Of a stretch of 13,278 bases of DNA, positions 5,938-11,949 are shown piece after piece. Every line of letters begins with the position of its first letter. Position 1 is the stretch's first letter. The DNA lies in NCBI GenBank assembly GCA_031426215.1, contig JANPKU010000119.1, positions 1 to 13,278 on the forward strand. The letters are read 5' to 3'. A program made the position numbers and the translations under genes. The DNA comes from Sva-07 sp031426215. Lineage in GTDB: Bacteria > Actinomycetota > Acidimicrobiia > Acidimicrobiales > Ilumatobacteraceae. The notes beneath the pieces were generated by a model that was given only the letters and a program-made list of their open reading frames with translations, ran no database searches and was not told the DNA's origin.

Positions 5938-7776
5938 CTATCGCGGTGTGGTGACGCTGCATGCGTCGATCGGCTTGACCAGCGGGTACGGGTTCACTGC
6001 GGCGCCCCCGCCAGGATGCACCTCGAAATGCAGGTGCGGGGTCGCCGAGTTCCCGGTGGTGCCCACCGTGCCGACCACTTGTCCGGCGGTGACGGGCACG
6101 CCGACCCCGATGCCTTCGGCGATGGTGTCCATGTGCAGGTACGTGATGTAGGTGCCGTTGTCCTGGGAGATGCGCAACCCGTTGCCGGCGCGCGACCCGG
6201 GCATGTCGATGTACACCTTCGAGATCGTGCCCGACACCGCCGCGTACAGCAGGTTGCCACGTGCGGCGATGATGTCGACGCCCTCGTGGGTGCGTCCGCC
6301 GCCGCGTGGGGCCTGCCACGTGTCGCCGAACCAGCACTTTCCCTGCACCGGGAACACGTCGAGGGCGATGCCGACGGCTGTCGGGGGAGTGGGTGCCGGA
6401 GCAGGCGCACTCCCGAGTCGGTCGGCGGTCGCCTGGTCGATCTTGCCGGTGGCCGGAAGTCCCTCACGGCGTTGGAAGGCGAGAATCGCTCCAGCAGTGC
6501 TCGCTCCGAACACGCCGTCGGCGCCGCCGGGAAAGCTCAGCCCGGCATTCAGCAGCGACTGTTGCAGCGCCTTGACCCGGTCGCCGCGCTCGCCGTACAC
6601 GGCGAAGCCGACCTGGCTGGCAATGCCCTGGGGGGCCGCCGCCGTTCCGAGTGACAGTGCTGCCGAATCGGCATCGCTGACCACACCGGTCTGTTCACGT
6701 CCCTGCGACTGCTGGAACTGCACGAGTGTCGCCTTGGTCATGTTGCCGAACACTCCGTCGGCACCTCCGCGAAGCGTGAGCCCGGCCTGGACGAGTGCAC
6801 GTTGCAGGTCTTTGACGAGCGCACCGTTCGATCCGACGGTGAGGCCGACATACGAGGCTCCTGCAGCGGGAGCCGGAGCCGGAGCCGGTGCCGGAGCGGG
6901 AGCGCCTGGGGTCAACGCCAGCTTCGTGACCACCGCATCGTCGACTACACCCGTGGCGCCGAGCCCGTTGGCCTGCTGGTAGCTCGAAAGGGCCGCAGCA
7001 GTCGCGGGCCCGAACACGCCGTCGGCGCCACCGCGCACGGCGATACCGGCAGCGATCAACGCACGCTGGAGGACCTTGACGTTGTCTCCTCGTGCTCCGA
7101 CCGCCATGCCCACGAACGCAGTTGCCGTCGGTTGCGGGCTCGCAGCTGCGGGTGCGGCTGGTGCCGCCGGCGCCGTCCCGAGCTTGAGCTTGGATGAAGT
7201 GGCTGCGTCGACCTCACCGGTGACGGCCAGCCCGTTCCATCGCTGGAAGTTCGACACGGCGGTCTTGGTTGCCTGACCGAACACTCCATCAGCCCCGCCT
7301 GGCACGAACACCCCGAAGGCCATCAATGCGGTCTGGAGCTCCTTCACCGAGTCGCCTTGCGAACCAATCGCGAGTCCTGATGATGCGGCGACTGCGGGCG
7401 CCGGCGCCGTGAGACCGAGCGCAGCCGCGGTTGCGTCGTCGACCTGGCCGGTCGTCGTCAGCCCCGACCGGGACTGGTAGGCGGTCAGTGCGGACTTCGT
7501 CGCAGGACCGAAATACCCGTCGGCACCTCCGGGCACCGAGACCCCTGCGGCGATCAACGCTTGTTGCAGCGCGGAGACATCGGCGCCGTTGGCGCCCTGG
7601 CGGAGTCCGACGACAGCCTGGGGGAGAAGTGGAGCCTGCAATGCCGGGGGAGCAGCCGCCACCACCATCGGCACCGTTGCAAACGCGAGTCCGGCGATGG
7701 TCGCTACCGAGAGACACCTCACCAGCGCGCCGGAGCGGACAGACTGTGGTTTTGGGTGACGACGAGAGTTTTTCAC
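5938..7776 (-). CDS. Secreted M23 metallopeptidase with five peptidoglycan-binding repeats
   Basis: A 612-residue cell-wall hydrolase. Residues 1-42 are a Sec signal peptide: basic start (KNSRRHPKPQSVR), hydrophobic core (LSVATIAGLAFATVPMVVA) and an AAA cleavage region. Five PG_binding_1 repeats follow at about 58-121, 138-199, 228-289, 313-377 and 395-456, each with a GGADGxFG motif. They are separated by Ala/Pro linkers, including a pure Ala-Pro run near 292-304. The catalytic M23 (lysostaphin-type) domain spans about 470-600, with zinc ligands in HEGVD (His497, Asp501) and HLH (His581, His583), plus YLHMD (546-550). Cys481 and Cys606 could form a disulfide. It probably cleaves peptide cross-links in the wall. 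GTG 7776 was chosen for AAGGAG upstream and the clean signal peptide; a TTG at 7833 would add 19 residues before it. It ends 69 nt before the riboswitch on the same strand. Confidence 0.92.
   Translation of the reverse strand: MKNSRRHPKPQSVRSGALVRCLSVATIAGLAFATVPMVVAAAPPALQAPLLPQAVVGLRQGANGADVSALQQALIAAGVSVPGGADGYFGPATKSALTAYQSRSGLTTTGQVDDATAAALGLTAPAPAVAASSGLAIGSQGDSVKELQTALMAFGVFVPGGADGVFGQATKTAVSNFQRWNGLAVTGEVDAATSSKLKLGTAPAAPAAPAAASPQPTATAFVGMAVGARGDNVKVLQRALIAAGIAVRGGADGVFGPATAAALSSYQQANGLGATGVVDDAVVTKLALTPGAPAPAPAPAPAPAAGASYVGLTVGSNGALVKDLQRALVQAGLTLRGGADGVFGNMTKATLVQFQQSQGREQTGVVSDADSAALSLGTAAAPQGIASQVGFAVYGERGDRVKALQQSLLNAGLSFPGGADGVFGASTAGAILAFQRREGLPATGKIDQATADRLGSAPAPAPTPPTAVGIALDVFPVQGKCWFGDTWQAPRGGGRTHEGVDIIAARGNLLYAAVSGTISKVYIDMPGSRAGNGLRISQDNGTYITYLHMDTIAEGIGVGVPVTAGQVVGTVGTTGNSATPHLHFEVHPGGGAAVNPYPLVKPIDACSVTTPR
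6409..7605 (-). repeat. Five tandem PG_binding_1 coding repeats
   Basis: Five units of about 60 codons, with Ala/Pro-rich spacers, repeat within the M23 peptidase gene. The most conserved stretch encodes GGADGVFG. At DNA level one stretch (plus-strand reading CCGAACACGCCGTCGGCGCC) occurs near 6507 and again near 7010. Such similarity makes unit gain or loss by recombination plausible. Confidence 0.85.
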
Positions 7777-7787
7777 GATTTCGAGAA

Positions 7788-7793
7788 CTCCTT
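7788..7793 (-). promoter_or_regulatory. Shine-Dalgarno of the M23 peptidase gene
   Basis: AAGGAG on the minus strand at 7793-7788 lies 11 nt before the GTG at 7776. The spacing is slightly long, but this is the best site near the signal peptide and decides the start over the upstream in-frame TTG 7833 and GTG 7797. Confidence 0.5.
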
Positions 7794-7957
7794 GCACGAT
7801 CAGATTGTCGGCCTCGACGAACAGGTTCTTCAAGAAGCCGTCTGAATCTCTACGTGAGGTTCAGCTTGGTCGAGACAGTGTGGTCCGTCGCAACGCATCC
7901 GACACGCTCGGAGAACGCTTCGACGGTGGGGAAGCGCCCAGTGTGGCTCACCCGGGG

Positions 7958-7989
7958 GACATCGTCCAGGGGATCCTGACGAATATGTC
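7958..7989. repeat. Imperfect inverted repeat (hairpin or operator)
   Basis: GACAT (7958-7962) pairs with ATGTC (7985-7989). CGTCCAGG (7963-7970) pairs with CCTGACG (7975-7981) apart from one bulged C, closing on a GGAT loop, with AAT at 7982-7984 left as a bulge. No U-run follows on either strand, so an intrinsic terminator is unlikely. It overlaps the candidate -35 of the rightward promoter, so it may be an operator, or a leader hairpin on the leftward transcript. Confidence 0.5.
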
Positions 7990-8003
7990 ATAACGAAGAT
8001 TAT
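7976..8003 (+). promoter_or_regulatory. Candidate promoter of the threonine aldolase gene
   Basis: CTGACG (7976-7981, four of six matches to TTGACA) and GATTAT (7998-8003, four of six matches to TATAAT) are 16 bp apart in the most A+T-rich stretch of the region. The leader would be about 65 nt. On the other strand CATAAT (8004-7999) overlaps the same -10 and could serve the peptidase gene, but it lacks a clear -35. Confidence 0.3.
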
Positions 8004-8076
8004 GGGCGTTGTGGGAGGGGAGGATCTTCCGGACGTCGCCTGCCTCGAACGCCACGTGATCTGGGAGACTCGCCCC

Positions 8077-9147
8077 GTGACGATGCTTCCCCCGCCTCCA
8101 TCGGCAGCCTTTGCGAGCGACAACGCCGCCGGCGCCCACCCGGCGGTGATCGCCGCAGTGATCTCCGCCAACGAAGGCCACGCCCTGGCCTACGGCGACG
8201 ACGACCACACTCGCGAGTGTTCGGCGCGATTCCGAGATCTCTTCGGAGCCGACGTCACGACCCGCCTCACCCTCAACGGCACCGGTGCGAACATTCTGGC
8301 CCTCGCCACGCTGCTGGGTTCGCAGCCTGGGCCGAACCATGCCGTCGTGTGCACCGACTGGGCCCACATCGCCGTCGACGAGACCGGGGCCCCCGAGCGA
8401 GCGTTGGCCACCAAGCTCATCGACCTGCCGTCACCCGAGGCGAAGCTGGTGCCGGAACAGCTCGCCGAACTTGCGCACGTGCAAGGCGTCCAGCACCACG
8501 CACAGCCCGGCGTCGTGTCGATCACCCAGGCGACCGAACTCGGCACGCTCTACAGCGCCGACGAGATCGCAGCGCTGTGCGATCAGGCTCACGCGCTCGG
8601 CATGCTCGTGCACCTCGATGGGGCCCGCATCGCCAATGCGACCGCCGCCCTCGGTGGCTCGCGGGCCGCACTGCGAGCCATGACGATCGACGCGGGTGTC
8701 GACGCCGTCAGCTTCGGTGGTACAAAGAACGGGCTCCTGGGGGCCGAAGCCGTGATCTTCCTGTCCCCTGCTGCTGGCGTCGGCTCGGAGTACGTCCGCA
8801 AGCAGGTGACGCAGTTGCCGTCGAAGATGAGGTTTCTCGCCGCCCAGTTCAATGCGATCCTCGACAACGACCTGTGGATCGACCTCGCAGCGCACGCCAA
8901 CGCCATGGCCGCTGAGCTCTACCGGCTGACACACGACCTCGACGGCGTGGAACTCGACACTCCCCCAGCGGTCAACAGCGTGTTTCCGAGGCTCGCTCCC
9001 GACGTCATTTCCGAGTTGCGTGACTGGTGTTTCTTCTGGGACTGGGACGTCAGCGTGAACCAGGTGCGCTGGATGACCGCCTGGGACACCACGGCCGACG
9101 ACGTGGCGACGTTCGCCCGCGGCGTCGAGCTGCTGACAGCACCTTGA
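8077..9147 (+). CDS. L-threonine aldolase / beta-eliminating lyase family
   Basis: A 356-residue fold-type I PLP enzyme of the Beta_elim_lyase family, most like low-specificity threonine aldolase (threonine to glycine plus acetaldehyde). Visible landmarks are FASDNAAGAHPAV (12-24), HALAYGDD (35-42), the phosphate-binding loop NGTGAN (67-72), a ring-stacking candidate His97 in DWAHIAVDETGAPE, HLDGARIANA (179-188) with PLP-ring Asp181, and SFGGTKNG (212-219) with Schiff-base Lys217. The C-terminal small domain is complete. GTG 8077 follows GGGAG (8063-8067) by 9 nt; ATG 8083 is the alternative, and ATG 8002 would add a 25-residue extension unlike the family. The enzyme would supply glycine to the cleavage system encoded nearby. 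Substrate range, and whether it prefers threonine, allo-threonine or beta-hydroxyaspartate, cannot be read from sequence. Confidence 0.92.
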   Translation: MTMLPPPPSAAFASDNAAGAHPAVIAAVISANEGHALAYGDDDHTRECSARFRDLFGADVTTRLTLNGTGANILALATLLGSQPGPNHAVVCTDWAHIAVDETGAPERALATKLIDLPSPEAKLVPEQLAELAHVQGVQHHAQPGVVSITQATELGTLYSADEIAALCDQAHALGMLVHLDGARIANATAALGGSRAALRAMTIDAGVDAVSFGGTKNGLLGAEAVIFLSPAAGVGSEYVRKQVTQLPSKMRFLAAQFNAILDNDLWIDLAAHANAMAAELYRLTHDLDGVELDTPPAVNSVFPRLAPDVISELRDWCFFWDWDVSVNQVRWMTAWDTTADDVATFARGVELLTAP

Positions 9148-9199
9148 CCACTGCGGAACAGCAGACAACAAGATTCCCGGAATTCCTTGCTTGATGCAA

Positions 9200-9228
9200 T
9201 TGACTCGGTGATTGATTCGATTTAGTCT
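9200..9228 (+). promoter_or_regulatory. Promoter of the whiB gene
   Basis: TTGACT (9200-9205) and TAGTCT (9223-9228) are exactly 17 bp apart. They match five of six bases at -35 and the TAnnnT form common for actinobacterial housekeeping sigma factors at -10. The local stretch is notably A+T-rich. The transcript would start near 9235, giving a leader of about 55 nt. Confidence 0.6.
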
Positions 9229-9271
9229 GCGGGCCGCTCAGGGTCAACCGGCTCAGAGACGGGCAACGAAA

Positions 9272-9287
9272 ACACACGGGGGTGTGT
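9272..9287 (+). promoter_or_regulatory. Hairpin holding the whiB ribosome site
   Basis: ACACAC (9272-9277) and GTGTGT (9282-9287) form a perfect 6-bp stem with a GGGG loop, ending 2 nt before the whiB ATG. The only G-rich ribosome-binding stretch upstream of the start (GGGGG, 9278-9282) lies in the loop and at its edge. The structure could present or limit access to the site. A regulatory role is inferred. Confidence 0.45.
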
Positions 9288-9289
9288 CC

Positions 9290-9586
9290 ATGTCGGCCAT
9301 TGAACTCGACCGCATCGCAACCGATGACGATTGGATGCGTCACGGCGCCTGTAAGGGATTGACACACTTGTTCTTCCCGACAGCAGCCGAGCGTCCGCAA
9401 GCTCGCGAGCGCCGCGAAGCAACCGCTCAAGAGGTGTGCGCAGGTTGTTCGGTGCGCGTCGAGTGCGTCGAATTCGCCCGGCGCAACCACGAATACGGGT
9501 TCTGGGGCGGCGAGTCCGAGGACGCGCGCCACGCCGCTGGGTTCCGCCTGATCGCCCCCATCGGCATCCGCGCTCGCGCGAGCTGA
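9290..9586 (+). CDS. WhiB-family iron-sulfur transcriptional regulator
   Basis: A 98-residue WhiB-like protein. These proteins carry a 4Fe-4S cluster that senses redox signals or nitric oxide and commonly act with the primary sigma factor. The four cluster cysteines are Cys21, Cys50, Cys53 and Cys59 (C-x28-C-x2-C-x5-C). The family turn appears as GFWGG at 70-74, where G(I/V)WGG is usual. The C-terminus (RLIAPIGIRARAS) is short and only mildly basic, lacking the long Arg/Lys or AT-hook tail of some members. ATG 9290 was chosen because the family begins close to here and the promoter at 9200-9228 would not transcribe the upstream extension starting at 9212. A kinase gene follows about 30 nt downstream and may be co-transcribed. 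The exact Wbl class cannot be assigned. Confidence 0.93.
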   Translation: MSAIELDRIATDDDWMRHGACKGLTHLFFPTAAERPQARERREATAQEVCAGCSVRVECVEFARRNHEYGFWGGESEDARHAAGFRLIAPIGIRARAS

Positions 9587-9615
9587 ACGAGGCTTCTCTG
9601 CCCGTCTCGTGCGAC

Positions 9616-10497
9616 GTGGTGGTCGTCGGCAGCGCCAACCTCGACCTGGTCGCGACCACGACTCGTCTCCCGGGACCGGGCGAGACGGTGCTCGGCTCAC
9701 ACTTCGCCCAGCATCCGGGCGGCAAGGGCCTGAACCAGGCGGTTGCGGCCTCCCGATCGGGCGCTGCGGTCACGATCATCGCGGCACTCGGTGACGACGA
9801 CGCCGGACGAAACCTGGTCGACGTGATCGAGAGCGAAGGAATCGACGTGTCACGGGTCGCAGTCGTTACTGGCGCACGAACCGGTCGGGCTGTCATCACC
9901 GTCGACGCCCGGGGTGAGAACACCATCGTGGTGATTCCCGGCGCCAACGAACTGGCCCGCTTCGAAACGCTTCCCGCGATCGGCCCTGCCACGGTGCTCC
10001 TGGCCCAGCTCGAGGTCCCGCTCGCCACCGCCATCGCCGCGTTCACTGCCGCCCGCACCGCCGGGATCCGAACCATGCTGAACCCGTCCCCGGCACCGGT
10101 CGGCGGCCTCGCCCACGAACTGCTGTCGCTCTGCGACATCGTGGTCCCGAACGAGCACGAGGTCGAACTGCTCGGCGGTGTCGATCATCTGCTGAGCAGC
10201 GGCATCGGTGCTGTCGTGGTGACCCGAGGTGCGGCCGGTGTCACCGTGACCGAACGATCCGCCGACTCACCGGATGCTGTGATGTGGTCGGTCGATGCGT
10301 TCGACGTCGATCCGATCGACACGACTGGCGCCGGAGATGCGTTCTGCGGTGCGCTCGCCGCGCGGCTCGCCGCTGGCGATGACCTTCGTGACGCCGTTCG
10401 CTACGCGGCAGCGGCCGGCGCGCTCGCCACCACCGTCGCCGGGGCCGTGCCATCGATCCCGACCGCAACCGACATCCACGGCCTGATTCAGCGATGA
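9616..10497 (+). CDS. Ribokinase-like PfkB-family sugar kinase
   Basis: A 293-residue PfkB carbohydrate kinase, closest in motifs to ribokinase (ATP plus ribose to ribose-5-phosphate). The N-terminus has VVVVGSANLDLV and PGPGETVLG. The sugar-binding PGGKGLNQAVAASRSGA spans 34-50. The Mg-linked NExE motif is at 179-182 (VPNEHEVELLGG). The signature DTTGAGDAFCGAL is at 235-247, with Asp241 the probable catalytic base and GAG the anion hole. The stretch between ELLGG and AVVVTRG is shorter than in E. coli RbsK, so a helix appears trimmed. The start is uncertain. GTG 9616 has no ribosome site, whereas a rare CTG at 9598 has GAGG 5 nt upstream and would add six residues. Longer in-frame starts overlap whiB and look unrelated. 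The true substrate may be another pentose or nucleoside. Confidence 0.9.
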   Translation: MVVVGSANLDLVATTTRLPGPGETVLGSHFAQHPGGKGLNQAVAASRSGAAVTIIAALGDDDAGRNLVDVIESEGIDVSRVAVVTGARTGRAVITVDARGENTIVVIPGANELARFETLPAIGPATVLLAQLEVPLATAIAAFTAARTAGIRTMLNPSPAPVGGLAHELLSLCDIVVPNEHEVELLGGVDHLLSSGIGAVVVTRGAAGVTVTERSADSPDAVMWSVDAFDVDPIDTTGAGDAFCGALAARLAAGDDLRDAVRYAAAAGALATTVAGAVPSIPTATDIHGLIQR

Positions 10498-11354
10498 GGG
10501 TGGCGGAGTTCGACGCAGGCCCACCCGTCGAGCACGTCGGTACGAACCACCACCATCGGGGCCAACGAGTCGAGCACATGCTGATGTGACTCGGCGAGGA
10601 TGCCGCTGATCACCAGTCGACCACCGGTGCGGGTCACACGACGCAGATCGGCGGCAAGCGAGACGAGGATCGGTGCGAGGATGTTCGCGACCACCACGTC
10701 GTACTCGGCCGCGATGTCGACGAGATCGGTCGTATCGACCTCGACCAGTTGTTCGACTCCGTTGCGGGTCGCGTTGGCGATCGTCGCCTCCACGGCCGGC
10801 GAGGCCACATCGACGGCTCGTACCCACCGATTCGTCAACAGTGCTGCAGTCACCGCAATCACGCCGGTGCCGCACCCCACGTCGATGACATCGTGACCGG
10901 CATCTCCGAGCGGAGCCGATCGGCTGTCGAGGAGTCGCCGCAGCGCCCGGAGCGACAGCAGTGTCGTCGGGTGGTCACCGAGACCGAAGGCCCCGCCCGG
11001 CTCGATACGCACCACCAGCGGTGGGACGGTGAACGAAGACACGTCGACGTCCTGCCACGCCGGCACGATCACGACATCGTCAGACACCCACATCGGCGCG
11101 GCGAAGTCACGCCATGTCTTCGCGGCCTTGTCGACGACGTCGCTGAGCTCGACCACACGATGCGCCCAGCGTCCCCGCAACGACGCCACCGCCCGCTCGA
11201 TCGCCTCGTGTTCGTCACCCACTGCGGTCCACAACTCGACCGTGCCGGTGCGATCTCCTCGTCGTTCTTCGATCGCACGCACCCCCAATTGCCACAGCAC
11301 GTCGCCGGCAGCTTCGACGTCGCTGTCGGCTGCGACCACCACGAACGCCCGCAC
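10488..11354 (-). CDS. prmA: Ribosomal protein L11 methyltransferase
   Basis: PrmA transfers methyl groups from S-adenosylmethionine to amino groups of ribosomal protein L11. The 288-residue protein has the expected two parts. A small N-terminal substrate-recognition domain covers about 1-95. A Rossmann methyltransferase domain follows, with VVRIEPGGAFGLGDHPTTLLSLRAL (114-138; GLGDHPTT replaces the usual GTGxHPTT), the SAM motif VIDVGCGTGVIAVTAAL (156-172), the acidic motif II AVDVASPAVEATIANATRNGV (180-200), and VVANILAPILVSLA (221-234), the family's N-I-L motif. The GTG start at 11354-11352 lies 5 nt after the stop of the gamma-carbonic-anhydrase-like gene, so the two are an operon. The 3' end overlaps the converging kinase gene by 10 bp. 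Confidence 0.92.
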   Translation of the reverse strand: MRAFVVVAADSDVEAAGDVLWQLGVRAIEERRGDRTGTVELWTAVGDEHEAIERAVASLRGRWAHRVVELSDVVDKAAKTWRDFAAPMWVSDDVVIVPAWQDVDVSSFTVPPLVVRIEPGGAFGLGDHPTTLLSLRALRRLLDSRSAPLGDAGHDVIDVGCGTGVIAVTAALLTNRWVRAVDVASPAVEATIANATRNGVEQLVEVDTTDLVDIAAEYDVVVANILAPILVSLAADLRRVTRTGGRLVISGILAESHQHVLDSLAPMVVVRTDVLDGWACVELRHPHR

Positions 11355-11359
11355 GACAA

Positions 11360-11878
11360 TCAGTCCAGACGTCGCAACGAGGTGCGGTACTGCCCGATGC
11401 GCTCGACGTAGTGCCGGGCCCCCGAGCGGATGACCTCGACATCGACACGCCCGGGCTTGATCACCGCCGGTGAACCTGCGGCCAGCGCGCCCGCAGGGAC
11501 GTCGACATCGTCGAGCACCACCGAGTTGGCGGCCACGATCGCGCCGGTGTGGATCACCGAGCGGTGCAGCACCATCGCCGCGTTGCCGATCAGCACCTCG
11601 TCTTCGATCGTGCAGCCTTCGAGATGGATCAGATGACCGAGTACGCAGCCGTCACCGACCACGGTTGGCCACCGTTCGGTCGTGTGGAGCACGGCATTGT
11701 CCTGGACGCTCGTGCGTTCGCCGATCCGGATGTGGCCACCGTCGCCGCGCAGCACGGCGCCCGGCCACACCGACGACAAGGCACCGATGGTGACCGACCC
11801 GATGATCACCGCATCGGGGTGGACGAACGCGTCAGGGTGGATGATCGGGACCAGATCCCCCAGCGCGTACACAGCCAT
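11360..11878 (-). CDS. Gamma-carbonic-anhydrase-like left-handed beta-helix protein
   Basis: A 172-residue hexapeptide-repeat protein. These form trimeric left-handed beta-helices, and the gamma-class carbonic anhydrases of this fold interconvert carbon dioxide and bicarbonate. Repeats run from about 12 to 143 (HPDAVIIGSVTIG, GCTIEDEVLIG, GAIVAANSVV), followed by a C-terminal helix. RGD at 44-46 and QDN at 59-61 match conserved Cam residues, and His65 matches zinc ligand His81. The next motif reads GHLIHLEG. His82 aligns with Cam His117, but the position of Cam His122 is Glu87, with an extra histidine at 85. Catalytic activity is therefore uncertain; related proteins include PaaY/CaiE-type members of unsettled function. 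The ATG start has no ribosome site, but a TACGGT lies 8 nt upstream, suggesting a leaderless message. prmA follows in the same operon. Confidence 0.9.
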   Translation of the reverse strand: MAVYALGDLVPIIHPDAFVHPDAVIIGSVTIGALSSVWPGAVLRGDGGHIRIGERTSVQDNAVLHTTERWPTVVGDGCVLGHLIHLEGCTIEDEVLIGNAAMVLHRSVIHTGAIVAANSVVLDDVDVPAGALAAGSPAVIKPGRVDVEVIRSGARHYVERIGQYRTSLRRLD

Positions 11879-11886
11879 GGCGCCGC

Positions 11887-11892
11887 ACCGTA
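11887..11892 (-). promoter_or_regulatory. Candidate -10 element for a leaderless carbonic-anhydrase-like transcript
   Basis: TACGGT on the minus strand at 11892-11887 fits TAnnnT and lies 8 nt before the ATG at 11878, the spacing expected if transcription starts at or beside the start codon. No Shine-Dalgarno is visible and no strong -35 was found. Confidence 0.35.
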
Positions 11893-11911
11893 CCCGCCCG
11901 GGTGGACTTCG

Positions 11912-11942
11912 TTGGAGTTCTCCGTCGCTGAACCGGTACCGT
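11912..11942 (+). promoter_or_regulatory. Candidate promoter for a leaderless transcript of the right-edge gene
   Basis: TTGGAG (11912-11917) and TACCGT (11937-11942) are 19 bp apart. The -10 ends 7 nt before the ATG at 11950, so transcription would begin at or next to the start codon. An in-frame TGA at 11929-11931 rules out an earlier start, and there is no properly spaced ribosome site, which supports a leaderless message. Confidence 0.42.
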
Positions 11943-11949
11943 TGCCGGG

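Larger units (their letters stand above)
7777..8076. other. 300-bp divergent intergenic region / leader of the M23 peptidase gene
   Basis: No convincing gene is present; the short frames here overlap on both strands and look like nothing known. The region separates the M23 peptidase gene (leftward) from the threonine aldolase gene (rightward). It holds a relatively A+T-rich core at about 7982-8003 with possible -10 elements on both strands. It also has an imperfect palindrome at 7958-7989, a hairpin at 7916-7936 (CGCTTC/GAAGCG with a 9-nt loop), and an 8-bp direct repeat CAGTGTGG at 7876-7883 and 7940-7947. If the peptidase transcript starts near 7990 its leader would be over 200 nt, long enough for a structured control element. 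Confidence 0.6.

Noticed and set aside
7817..7829. GAAC-AG-GTTC palindrome resembling an SOS (LexA) box
   Set aside because: The gram-positive/mycobacterial LexA box needs four bases between GAAC and GTTC; here there are two.
7777..7990. Definite call of a cyclic-di-AMP (ydaO) riboswitch upstream of the peptidase gene
   Set aside because: Only short fragments resemble the consensus and the most conserved positions differ, so it is kept as a question in the findings and not annotated as a riboswitch.
7805..7993. 62-codon plus-strand frame (MSASTNRFF...) before the aldolase gene
   Set aside because: It has no ribosome site, overlaps the leader and 5' end of the peptidase gene, and gives no recognisable peptide. 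It is probably chance.
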